From Larkinella soli (GTDB taxonomy: Bacteria > Bacteroidota > Bacteroidia > Cytophagales > Spirosomataceae), in the NCBI RefSeq assembly GCF_003703975.1, contig NZ_QTJY01000003.1, forward strand, positions 186,001-250,000: 64,000 bases of DNA, read 5' to 3'. Positions 1 through 7,134 of the stretch are shown here, in pieces. The first letter of the stretch is position 1. Each line of letters begins with the position of its first letter. Position numbers and translations under genes: made by a program. Below the pieces are notes generated by a model that saw nothing but the letters and a program-made list of their open reading frames with translations, had not been told where the DNA came from and did no database searches.

Positions 1-85
1 GCACACGGGAAAACCACCCGATCTACGGGGCATTTTCCGGTATATCCAATTGATAATCATTTACATTCATTTACGGCCGTTGCCC

Positions 86-880
86 ATGAAGTTTCTGTTC
101 CTGCTGGGCCTTTTTCTGACCGGTTTTCATTCCCGTTCCCAGCCCGGTATTTCGGCTCACCGGGGGGCTTCGGGGGCCGCGCCGGAAAACACCCTGTCCA
201 CCTTTCGGGAAGCCCTGAAACTGGGCGTCGATTACATCGAGATCGACGTCCGGACGACGAAAGACGGCCGGCTGGTGATCCTGCACGACGGCTCTCTGGA
301 TCGCACCACCACCGGGTCGGGACCGGTCCGGGATAAAACCTTACCGGAGGTGAAAGGGCTGTCGGCCGGAAAAGGCTTCGGGGCGCGGTTCGCCGGCGAA
401 AAAGTCCCGACCCTGGAAGAGGTCTGCGCCCTGCTGCGCGACTGGAATGCCGGCCACTCCGACCGTAAGGTCAATCTGTATGTCGATTGCAAGGAGGTTG
501 CCGCCGGGCCGCTGGTGCAGACGCTGCGGAGCTATGGGCTGCTGCGGGAAGCGGTTTTCTACGGCTCCGACGCCTACCTGCTCAGCCTGAGACAGGAAGC
601 CCCCGACGCCCGGCTGATGCCGTCCCTGAAGAAGGCCGAAGACCTCCCCGCCAAAGTGCAGGCCCTGTCGCCCTATGCCTTCGATGTGCGCTGGAACCTC
701 CTGAGCGACACCCTCGTCGGGCAGATTCACCGGCACGGCATCCGGATTTTCTCCGACGCCCTGGACGATTTCGAACAGCCGGAACAATACCGCAAAGCCG
801 CCCGGATGGGCATCGACGTGATCCAGACCGACTTTGTCAGCCGGGTGCGGGAGGCCCTGGAAGGGGAGAAAAAACAGTAA
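86..880 (+). CDS. Secreted glycerophosphodiester phosphodiesterase (GDPD family)
   Basis: The product should hydrolyse glycerophosphodiesters to glycerol-3-phosphate and an alcohol in the periplasm or outside the cell. The 264-residue protein opens with a signal peptide ending near SRSQ. It then shows the GDPD signature: HRG with His25 and Arg26, the metal-binding E-x-D pair Glu52/Asp54, and the second catalytic His67 in LHDGS. The length fits a single-domain family member. An in-frame ATG lies at position 50, but starting at 86 puts the hydrophobic signal right at the N terminus. The downstream gene is unrelated and AT-richer. Confidence 0.9.
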   Translation: MKFLFLLGLFLTGFHSRSQPGISAHRGASGAAPENTLSTFREALKLGVDYIEIDVRTTKDGRLVILHDGSLDRTTTGSGPVRDKTLPEVKGLSAGKGFGARFAGEKVPTLEEVCALLRDWNAGHSDRKVNLYVDCKEVAAGPLVQTLRSYGLLREAVFYGSDAYLLSLRQEAPDARLMPSLKKAEDLPAKVQALSPYAFDVRWNLLSDTLVGQIHRHGIRIFSDALDDFEQPEQYRKAARMGIDVIQTDFVSRVREALEGEKKQ

Positions 881-962
881 GGGTCAATTTTTTCATTAAC
901 TTTCGTTCAGCTTTTCAGACAGTAAAAAGATAGAAAGCCGGTAAAGACTAACCGATTGGTTA

Positions 963-1265
963 ATGAAGGGTGCAAAGCGACCATCTTTTTCCCCCCTTGC
1001 GTTTTGGGACGTCAATTTCGAAACAATCGATTTTGAAAAGCATAGTCAGTTTGTAATCGAAAAAATCGTTAACTACGGAACCTGGGAGGATTTTGTAGAA
1101 ATGTTGAGATTCTACGGAATCCATCGTTTCAAGGAGGAGATTCTCAAGGCGGCTTATTTAAAAAAGGAGGCTTTGAATTTCGTTTGTGTCATTTTTGACC
1201 TAAGCCCCACCGACTTCACATGCTACACACGGAGACAGTCGCAGAACCTACCCTGGACTTATTAA
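963..1265 (+). CDS. DUF6922-like protein, putative antitoxin partner of AbiEii-type toxin
   Basis: This 100-residue protein resembles the small DUF6922 family often found just upstream of AbiEii-type nucleotidyltransferases in Bacteroidota. Visible features are the WDV-x-F opening (residues 15-19), a central helical segment GTWEDFVEMLRFYG and an aromatic C-terminal tail ending PWTY. Its 3' end overlaps the next gene by 46 bp, which suggests translational coupling. The base composition is clearly AT-richer than its neighbours, consistent with horizontal acquisition. The antitoxin role is inferred from position only. An AACC/GGTT dyad abuts the start codon. Confidence 0.6.
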   Translation: MKGAKRPSFSPLAFWDVNFETIDFEKHSQFVIEKIVNYGTWEDFVEMLRFYGIHRFKEEILKAAYLKKEALNFVCVIFDLSPTDFTCYTRRQSQNLPWTY

Positions 1266-1653
1266 AACGGCTTTCTTCGATTCCAGAACTGGCAGCATTT
1301 GCCCTGGTTGGAGGCACTAACCTTTCTTTACGTTTCGGACATCGTATGTCAGTCGATCTCGACTTTTTTACATCTAACCCCTTCGACCTTTTTGAAACGC
1401 AGGAAATTTTGAGAGAGAACTTCCCAACCGCCCTGCAACTCTATGCAGGGAATCAAACTCTGCAATACTTTATAGAAGGCGTGAAGGTTGATCTGATTCT
1501 TCATAAATATCCTTACCTTCAGCCAATTGACACAGTTGATGGGATTCGTTTGACCTCATTGCCGGCCCAATCGATTTAAAAGACATTGAATGGTCCGAAG
1601 TCAAAGAAGTCATTATTGAAAAGACCAAAGGTTTTATCCGGAATTCAATCTGA
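1220..1653 (+). pseudogene. Broken AbiEii/MNT-type nucleotidyltransferase toxin
   Basis: The N-terminal 114 residues form a typical AbiEii nucleotidyltransferase core: a LVGGTNLSL glycine motif followed by the D-x-D metal pair in SVDLDFF. Intact relatives run to about 200 residues or more. Here the frame ends at 1579, shortly after GIRLTSL. From 1561 another frame encodes a family-like C-terminal tail (PIDLKDIEWSEVKEVIIEKT) ending at 1653. The middle section, which normally carries the D-F-x-D helical region, is missing. The simplest reading is an internal deletion that also shifted the frame and left an inactive remnant. It follows the DUF6922-like gene and shares its AT-rich composition. 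Confidence 0.75.
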
Positions 1654-1750
1654 GGTAATTCGTATTCTTCTCCTGCCGTACAAATTTCCGGTCATCCCGA
1701 TAGCCTGAACCCCCTCCTCCTCCGTACTACTTCTGAATTTAATTCCTGAC

Positions 1751-2974
1751 ATGGAAACCATTGCGCCATTAGCCATCCACGGGGGCGAAAAAACCGTGGG
1801 CCGCAGCTTTCCCTGGCCCGTTTTCGACGAAAGCGAGGTCGAGGCCGTAGCCGATCTGGTACGCAGCGGCCGCTGGGGTGACCCCGACTGCGCCGACACC
1901 GTCGAAACCTTCGAGAAGGAATTTGCGGCCTACTGCGGCGCCCGCTACGCCGTCAGCTGCGTGAACGGCTCGGTGTCCCTGCGGCTGGCGCTGATCGCCT
2001 GCGGGGTGCGGCCCGGCGACGAGGTGATCGTTCCGCCCTACACTTTCATCGCCACGGCCTCCGTCGTGCTGGAGGTCAACTGCGTGCCGGTGTTCGTCGA
2101 CATCGACCCCGACACCTACAACCTCGACCCGAAGGCCGTCGAAGCGGCCATCACGGATAAAACCCGCGTCATCATCCCGGTTCATTTTGCGGGGCAGTCC
2201 TGCGACATGGACGCCCTGATGGACCTGGCCCACCGGAACGGTCTTAAAGTCATCGAGGATGCCGCCCATGCCCACGGGGCGGAATACCGGGGCCGGAAAC
2301 TCGGCTCCATCGGCGACGTAGGGAGTTTCAGTTTCCAGTCGTCCAAAAACCTGACCGCCGGGGAAGGCGGAATCGTGGTAACCAACGACGAAGCCCTCTA
2401 CCGGATGATGGCCTCGCTGCGGAACGTCGGGCGCATGGAGGGCGGGCAGTGGTATGACCACTTCAATCCCGGCTGCAATTACCGCATCACCCAGATGCAG
2501 GCCGTCCTGCTGTCGCGGCAGCTGACCCGGCTGGAGAAACAGACCCGCGTCCGGGACGCCAACGGCCGGTACCTCGGCGCCCTGCTCGACGGCATCGACG
2601 GCATCACGCCCCTGACCCGGGGCCACGGCGAAACGCTTCACTGCTATCACCTCTTTATTTTTCGGTACGAAGCGTCGCAGTTCGGGCAGCTTCCGAAACG
2701 TAAATTCGTCGAGATGCTGGGCGCGGAAGGCGTCCCCTGCTCGGCCGGCTATCCACACCCGCTTTATAAACAGCCCCTGTTTCAGAATAAGAACTTCATG
2801 TGTTACGCGATCCCCGAAACCGTCGACTACACGGGCGTGTACTGCCCGGTGGCCGAACGGGCCTGTCTGGACGAGGCCGTCTGGATTTTCCAGAACGCCC
2901 TGCTCGGCACCCGGGAAGACATGGAGTCCTTCGCCGAAGCCATTCGAAAAATTCAGCGGTATGTAACCGCATAG
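1751..2974 (+). CDS. DegT/DnrJ/EryC1/StrS-family PLP-dependent aminotransferase
   Basis: This 407-residue fold-type-I PLP enzyme belongs to the sugar aminotransferase family, whose members act on nucleotide-linked or free keto-sugars. The PLP lysine is Lys199 in SFQSSKNLTAGEGG, and Asp170 in IEDAAHAHG should contact the pyridine nitrogen. The motif PPYTFIATA (residues 95-103) is also typical. No nucleotide-sugar genes surround it. The next gene, a GH67-like enzyme, starts 17 bp downstream, so they probably form an operon and the substrate may be a free sugar as in inositol- or aminosugar-type pathways. The exact substrate is not readable from the sequence. Confidence 0.88.
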   Translation: METIAPLAIHGGEKTVGRSFPWPVFDESEVEAVADLVRSGRWGDPDCADTVETFEKEFAAYCGARYAVSCVNGSVSLRLALIACGVRPGDEVIVPPYTFIATASVVLEVNCVPVFVDIDPDTYNLDPKAVEAAITDKTRVIIPVHFAGQSCDMDALMDLAHRNGLKVIEDAAHAHGAEYRGRKLGSIGDVGSFSFQSSKNLTAGEGGIVVTNDEALYRMMASLRNVGRMEGGQWYDHFNPGCNYRITQMQAVLLSRQLTRLEKQTRVRDANGRYLGALLDGIDGITPLTRGHGETLHCYHLFIFRYEASQFGQLPKRKFVEMLGAEGVPCSAGYPHPLYKQPLFQNKNFMCYAIPETVDYTGVYCPVAERACLDEAVWIFQNALLGTREDMESFAEAIRKIQRYVTA

Positions 2975-2991
2975 CCGCACCGATTCGCCCA

Positions 2992-5334
2992 ATGATCCTG
3001 AAAACCCTGACCCGTTCCCTCTTTTTTCTTTTTGTGTTCCGCCTTTCGGGGGCGGCCCAGCCCGTGGAACTGAAAAATGCGGCTGTCCTGGTTTCCACGG
3101 GTGTAGCCTCCCCCATGCGTGAAACCGCCCCCCGAATGCTGGCGGAGGAGGTCGCCAAACGCAGCGGTGCCGGCCCCGCCCTCGCCAAAGCCTGGCCCTC
3201 GGGACGAACGCCGGTGATCGCCCTCGTAACCGCCGGCGAGAAGGAACTGCTCGGCCGCCCGGTTCCGGCCGTCGTCGGCAAAGACCGCCCCGAAACCCGG
3301 CCCGAAGGCTTCCGGGTGGTCAGTGAATCCTCGCCCAAAGGCACGACCGTCTGGATCATCGGGGCCGACAGCCGGGGCATCCTGTTCGGGACCGGCTGGC
3401 TCCTGCGTCACCTGAACATGGAAGCCGGCCAGGCCCGGCTGGAACTGCCGGTCGAAGCGGCCTCCGCCCCCGCCTACCCCATCCGCGGGCACCAGCTCGG
3501 GTACCGGCATACCGCCAACTCCTACGACGCCTGGACGGTGCGTCAGTTTGAAGAGTACATTCGGGAACTGGCGGTTTTCGGGACGAACGCCGTCGAGGGT
3601 ATTCCCTTCCACGAAGACGAAAATCCCAGCCCGCACTTCAAAATTCCGGCGGCCGAGATGCGATTGAAAATCAGCGGGATCTGCCGCGATTACGACCTCG
3701 ACTACTGGGTCTGGACCCCGGCGACCTTCGAACTGACGGACGAAGCCAAACGCCGGAAGGAACTGGACCTGCACGAAGCCTTCTACAAGGCCTGCCCCCG
3801 GCTCGACCATATCTTTTTCCCAGGGGGCGACCCCGGCGACAACCATCCCCGCGAGGTGATGGCATTCCTGAAAGACCTGCATACCCGGCTGGTCCGATAC
3901 CATCCGAAAGCGAAAATCTGGATTTCCCTCCAGGGCTTCAGCGTCGAGCAGGTCGACTATTTCTACCGCTACCTCGACGAGCAGAAACCCGGCTGGCTCG
4001 CAGGCGTGGTGTCGGGGCCGAGCAGCCCGCCGATGGCCGAAACCCGCTACCGGCTGCCCCGCCAATACCGCCACCGCGAATACCCGGACATTACGCATAC
4101 CGTCCGCTGTGAATTTCCGGTCGAGCGCTGGGACCAGGCGTTCGCCCTGACCCTGGGCCGCGAGCCGGCCAATCCGCGCCCGTTCTTCTCCGCCCGCATC
4201 CATGAGACCTACGCCCCATTCACCGACGGCTTTGTGGCCTATTCGGACGGCTGTCATGACGATGTCAACAAGGTGGTCTGGAGCATGCGGGCCTGGGACC
4301 CGGAGCAGGACGTCAACGCCATCCTGACGGATTACGGCCGCTTCTTTTTCGGACCCCGGGTCGCCGAATCCTCGGCGGCCGGGATGGCCGCCCTCGAACA
4401 GAACTGGGAAGGGCCGCTGGCCCGAAACGGGGGGGTGGAAACGACCTTCGCCTTCTGGAAAAACCTGGAAACCGCCAATCCCGCCCTCAAAAACAACTGG
4501 CGCTGGCAGATGAATCTGCTCCGGGCTTACTACGATACCTACACCCGCCGGCGGCTAATTTACGAACAGGAGCTGGAAAGACAGGCCAACGCCGAGCTTC
4601 TGAAAGCCGGGGAAACCGGCCCGGAGACGGCCATGAACCGGGCGCTGGAACGCCTGAACCGGGCGGAGCAGCAGCCCGTGGCCGCCGACCTTCGGAACCG
4701 CATCGAAAGCCTTTGCGCCGATCTCTTTGCCTCGATCGGCCTGCAAACCAGTGTGCCGAAATACAAGGCCAAAGGCTACGAACGTGGCTGCCTCCTCGAC
4801 TTCGTCGACTATCCGCTCAACAACCGCTGGTGGCTGGCCGACGAGTTTAAGAAAGTGCGGGATATGAAAAAACCGGAGGAACAGCTCGAACGACTCCGGA
4901 CCCTCGCCTATTGGGAGAACCCAGGGCCCGGCAGCTATTACGACGACGTGTCGAGCGTGACGAAAGGCCCACGGGTGAAAACCATCTCCGACGACGCCAC
5001 CGACATTGCCTGGTGGGAAAACGGCAAAAGCCGTGCCCGCCTGTCGACGCAGACCTTCCAGAACTGTCCCTCCCTCGATTACGGGAATCTGGAGCCGGGT
5101 GCAAGTTACCTCATCCGGGTGGCCGGGGAGGGAGAAGCCCTGCTGCGGGTCGACGGCAAACGACTCTCTCCCGTCCGGTATGAGCGCGGCCTGGAAGCGT
5201 TCAAGGAGTGGATCGTTCCGCGCGCCCTGACCCAGGACGGCCGGATTTCCGTGACCTTCGACGAGCCGGAGGAATCCCACCTGAACTGGCGCAAACAATC
5301 CAAGATTTCGGACGTGTGGTTGCTGAAGCAGTAG
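2992..5334 (+). CDS. Secreted GH67/GH20-N-like putative glycoside hydrolase, paralogue 1
   Basis: The 780-residue protein begins with a signal peptide (cleavage near GAAQ, residue 22). Residues 30-155 resemble the zincin-like domain that precedes the catalytic barrel in GH67 alpha-glucuronidases and GH20 enzymes (LFGTGWLLRHL). A TIM-barrel-like core follows, with PIRGHQLGYR, FFPGGDPGD, REYPDITH and the acidic stretch AYSDG-x-HDDVNK; a helical region and a beta-rich end follow that. A paralogue of similar length is encoded at 22251-24662 and shares all these motifs. I cannot name a characterised family or assign catalytic residues. The start at 2992 is chosen because it opens the signal peptide 17 bp after the aminotransferase gene. 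Confidence 0.6.
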   Translation: MILKTLTRSLFFLFVFRLSGAAQPVELKNAAVLVSTGVASPMRETAPRMLAEEVAKRSGAGPALAKAWPSGRTPVIALVTAGEKELLGRPVPAVVGKDRPETRPEGFRVVSESSPKGTTVWIIGADSRGILFGTGWLLRHLNMEAGQARLELPVEAASAPAYPIRGHQLGYRHTANSYDAWTVRQFEEYIRELAVFGTNAVEGIPFHEDENPSPHFKIPAAEMRLKISGICRDYDLDYWVWTPATFELTDEAKRRKELDLHEAFYKACPRLDHIFFPGGDPGDNHPREVMAFLKDLHTRLVRYHPKAKIWISLQGFSVEQVDYFYRYLDEQKPGWLAGVVSGPSSPPMAETRYRLPRQYRHREYPDITHTVRCEFPVERWDQAFALTLGREPANPRPFFSARIHETYAPFTDGFVAYSDGCHDDVNKVVWSMRAWDPEQDVNAILTDYGRFFFGPRVAESSAAGMAALEQNWEGPLARNGGVETTFAFWKNLETANPALKNNWRWQMNLLRAYYDTYTRRRLIYEQELERQANAELLKAGETGPETAMNRALERLNRAEQQPVAADLRNRIESLCADLFASIGLQTSVPKYKAKGYERGCLLDFVDYPLNNRWWLADEFKKVRDMKKPEEQLERLRTLAYWENPGPGSYYDDVSSVTKGPRVKTISDDATDIAWWENGKSRARLSTQTFQNCPSLDYGNLEPGASYLIRVAGEGEALLRVDGKRLSPVRYERGLEAFKEWIVPRALTQDGRISVTFDEPEESHLNWRKQSKISDVWLLKQ

Positions 5335-5399
5335 CCCCAACCCCCCGGAAGGGGGCTTATCGCTGCCAGATAAAAACTGCGGAGCTAAGCCCCCTTCGG
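5335..5399. repeat. GC-rich hairpin repeat, family A copy 1
   Basis: Just after the stop codon of the GH67-like gene lies a CCCCAACC tract. It is followed by a perfect 12-bp inverted repeat, GAAGGGGGCTTA (5348-5359) and TAAGCCCCCTTC (5386-5397), around a 26-base loop. The same unit, including GCTGCCAG and GCGGAGC in the loop, recurs at about 34994-35044. It sits between convergent genes and could act as a terminator, though there is no U-tract. Confidence 0.7.
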
Positions 5400-5414
5400 A
5401 GGTTGTTTGAGGAA

Positions 5415-5453
5415 GCGTTTTGTCATCCCGACGCAGGAGGGATGACAAAACGC
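5415..5453. repeat. 15-bp perfect hairpin, family C
   Basis: GCGTTTTGTCATCCC (5415-5429) pairs perfectly with GGGATGACAAAACGC (5439-5453) across a 9-base loop. A related half-site, TTTTGTCATCACGA, occurs at about 34803-34816 in the second repeat island, so this is a dispersed element rather than a simple terminator. It lies between convergent genes. Confidence 0.65.
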
Positions 5454-5540
5454 CCGGAAAGGCAAAAGCCCTTCCTCGAACAAGCTCTATAGGAGAACTC
5501 AATCCGGCACGGTTTGCCCACAGATGGTTGACAGATACAT

Positions 5541-5578
5541 CACCCCCTCCTTACCAAGGAGGGGGCCGGGGGGTGGTC
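5541..5578. repeat. CCCCCTCCTT palindrome repeat, family B copy 1
   Basis: CCCCCTCCTT (5543-5552) and AAGGAGGGGG (5556-5565) form a 10-bp stem with a 3-base loop, followed by CCGGGGGGTGGTC. A close copy in the same orientation is at about 34891-34925, and a partial inverted copy at about 34826-34860. It ends against the stop codon of the leftward DUF1080 gene and could act as its terminator. Confidence 0.65.
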
Positions 5579-6226
5579 TCAAAGTTCCCGAATCCGGATA
5601 TTCCGGAAGGCCGACGGGTCGCCGTGGTCCTGGAGCAGCAGATAGCCGGAGCCCTGGCCGAAGTCGGCCACATTGCGGAATTTACTGGCGGCTTTGGCGG
5701 TCTGGAAGTCAGGGCCGTCGCGCCGGACCTCCACGACTTTGACGCCGTTGAGCCAGTGTTCGATGAGCGGGCCGTTCACGCGGACCCGGCCCTGGTTCCA
5801 TTCCCCGATGGGTTTCAGCCGCCGGGAGGTTGGGGCAAAGAGTTCGTAGAGGCCGGCGGTCCGTCGCTTGTCGTCTTTGTCGGCGGCAATGTCCTTGTTG
5901 TCCTGATCGTCGATGATCTGGTATTCACAGCCCAGAACCGAGCCGTCCGGGTATTTCTTCACGAGGTATTTCAGCCCGCTGTTGGCGCCGGGTGTCAGCC
6001 TGAATTCAAACTCCAGGTCGAAATTGGTAAACTGCCGCCGGCTGAGCAGGTCTCCACCCCGGCCGGAACCGTCCTTGTTCACCACCAGCATTCCGTTTTC
6101 CACGACCCAGCCCTGTGGCGGGAACGTCCCGGTTTTCGCCCCGACCCATTGGCTCGTGTCCTTGCCGTCGAACAGGGCGATCCAGCCGGACTGGAGCGAG
6201 AGCAGAAGCAGGAGATGGTGGAGCAT
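5579..6226 (-). CDS. Secreted DUF1080 (3-keto-disaccharide hydrolase-type) protein
   Basis: The 215-residue protein has a short hydrophobic leader and then the DUF1080 signature: WIALFDGKDTSQWVG, a glycine-rich stretch and the F-x-LEFEFRL strand with NSGLKYLV. DUF1080 is a concanavalin-like beta-sandwich, and some members cleave 3-keto-glycosides. The length matches a single-domain protein. It faces the GH67-like gene across a repeat island. An 8-base periodic CT-rich repeat sits directly in front of its start codon. The substrate is unknown. Confidence 0.82.
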   Translation of the reverse strand: MLHHLLLLLSLQSGWIALFDGKDTSQWVGAKTGTFPPQGWVVENGMLVVNKDGSGRGGDLLSRRQFTNFDLEFEFRLTPGANSGLKYLVKKYPDGSVLGCEYQIIDDQDNKDIAADKDDKRRTAGLYELFAPTSRRLKPIGEWNQGRVRVNGPLIEHWLNGVKVVEVRRDGPDFQTAKAASKFRNVADFGQGSGYLLLQDHGDPSAFRNIRIREL

Positions 6227-6235
6227 AGGCGGTTA

Positions 6236-6272
6236 AGAGTTTAGGGGTTTAGGAGTTTGGGGGTTGGGGTTG
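6236..6272 (-). repeat. 8-nt periodic leader repeat before the DUF1080 gene
   Basis: Read on the minus strand, the sequence ahead of the start codon runs as imperfect 8-mers: CCCCCAAA, CTCCTAAA, CCCCTAAA, CTC. A near-identical array in the same relative position and orientation precedes the sugar isomerase gene at 35903. Whether it acts in RNA (translation) or is a slippage product is unknown. Confidence 0.6.
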
Positions 6273-6360
6273 TGATCAAAACTAATTCATTTGTCGGGCG
6301 TTTTCAATACCGGGGGAATAGAAATAAATTTGGATGAATTTTGACCGGACCAAGAATTTT

Positions 6361-6399
6361 AATCAGTTGTTTAAATTTTTTGGTTAAACCATTTGTTTA
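6361..6399 (+). promoter_or_regulatory. Triple 13-bp tandem repeat, probable TetR operator (regulator side)
   Basis: Three adjoining 13-mers, AATCAGTTGTTTA, AATTTTTTGGTTA and AACCATTTGTTTA, precede the tetR-type gene. The same motif occurs twice in tandem before the efflux operon at 7085-7110. Each unit is an imperfect palindrome close to AAYCAATTGRTT, as expected for a dimeric HTH protein. The third copy contains the -33 TTTG, so binding should repress the regulator's own gene. Confidence 0.65.
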
Positions 6400-6422
6400 C
6401 TAATTTTCGACCCATACATTTG
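6392..6422 (+). promoter_or_regulatory. Bacteroidota-type promoter of the tetR-type gene
   Basis: TTTG (6392-6395) and TACATTTG (6415-6422) are separated by exactly 19 bases, matching the Bacteroidota sigma-ABfr consensus TTTG-N19-TAnnTTTG. Transcription would start within about ten bases of the annotated ATG, which favours the in-frame ATG at 6446 or a nearly leaderless message. Confidence 0.65.
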
Positions 6423-6430
6423 ATACGGCA

Positions 6431-7066
6431 ATGAGTAAGAAGATGAGCAATTCTCAGATATCAACGGAAGATCGGATCAAGGAAGCGGCCAAAAAGGTCT
6501 TCCTGGAAAAGGGCTTCGACGGTACTACGACGCGGGATATTGCCAAACAGGCGGGGTTGAACTGCGCCCTGATGAACTACTATTTCCGGAGCAAGCAGAA
6601 GTTGTTCAGCAGCGTCTTCGAAGATATGCTGATCCTGTTCTTTCAGGGAATGACCAATATTCTGAACAAACCGATCAGCCTGAAGGAAAAGGTCGTTGAA
6701 CTGGTGAACCACGATTTCCGGACGCTGGTCGAAAATCCGAGCCTGACCAACTTCGTGCTGAACGAACTGCACCGGGAGCCCGAGCGATTCGGCCAGACGT
6801 TTAATGCCCACAAGATGGTGAACGAGGCCCTGCTGGCCCGGCAGCTCGAAGAAGCGTCGGCCAAGGGCGAAATCCGGCCCATCGACATCAAGAACTTTTT
6901 TCCGCTGCTGATGGCCAATATCCACTTCCTGTTTCTCTGCAAAAGCATGACCATGGAAACCTGGAATATGACCGAAGCCGATTTTGTCCGGTTTGCCGAA
7001 AAACATAAGGACATGGTGATCGAAATGGTGACGGATTATCTTTTTCTGCCCCAGGAAGTTCCGTAA
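6431..7066 (+). CDS. TetR/AcrR-family transcriptional regulator of the RND efflux operon
   Basis: The 211-residue protein has a classic TetR N-terminal domain: DRIKEAAKKVFLEKGFDGTTTRDIAKQAG followed by the recognition helix and LMNYYFRSKQKLF (about residues 14-59). The rest is a helical ligand-binding domain. It lies 68 bp upstream of the efflux genes in the same direction, and shared 13-bp repeats precede both units. By family precedent it should be a ligand-released repressor of the pump and of itself. The ATG at 6446 is an alternative start better spaced from the predicted promoter. Confidence 0.9.
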   Translation: MSKKMSNSQISTEDRIKEAAKKVFLEKGFDGTTTRDIAKQAGLNCALMNYYFRSKQKLFSSVFEDMLILFFQGMTNILNKPISLKEKVVELVNHDFRTLVENPSLTNFVLNELHREPERFGQTFNAHKMVNEALLARQLEEASAKGEIRPIDIKNFFPLLMANIHFLFLCKSMTMETWNMTEADFVRFAEKHKDMVIEMVTDYLFLPQEVP

Positions 7067-7084
7067 TTTTTTTGCCCCTTCTTT

Positions 7085-7110
7085 AATCAATTGTTTAAAT
7101 CAATTATTTA
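7085..7110 (+). promoter_or_regulatory. Double 13-bp tandem repeat, probable TetR operator (efflux side)
   Basis: AATCAATTGTTTA (7085-7097) is followed immediately by AATCAATTATTTA (7098-7110), 24 bp before the outer-membrane factor gene. The 19-base block 7082-7100 differs at only one position from 6358-6376 upstream of the tetR-type gene. This shared site is the main evidence that the regulator controls the pump. Confidence 0.65.
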
Positions 7111-7134
7111 CAACTTTTATCCACAACTCACAGT

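Noticed and set aside
6361-7110. Possible CRISPR-like array
   Set aside because: The 13-bp units abut without spacers and sit directly before regulator and efflux genes, so operators explain them better.
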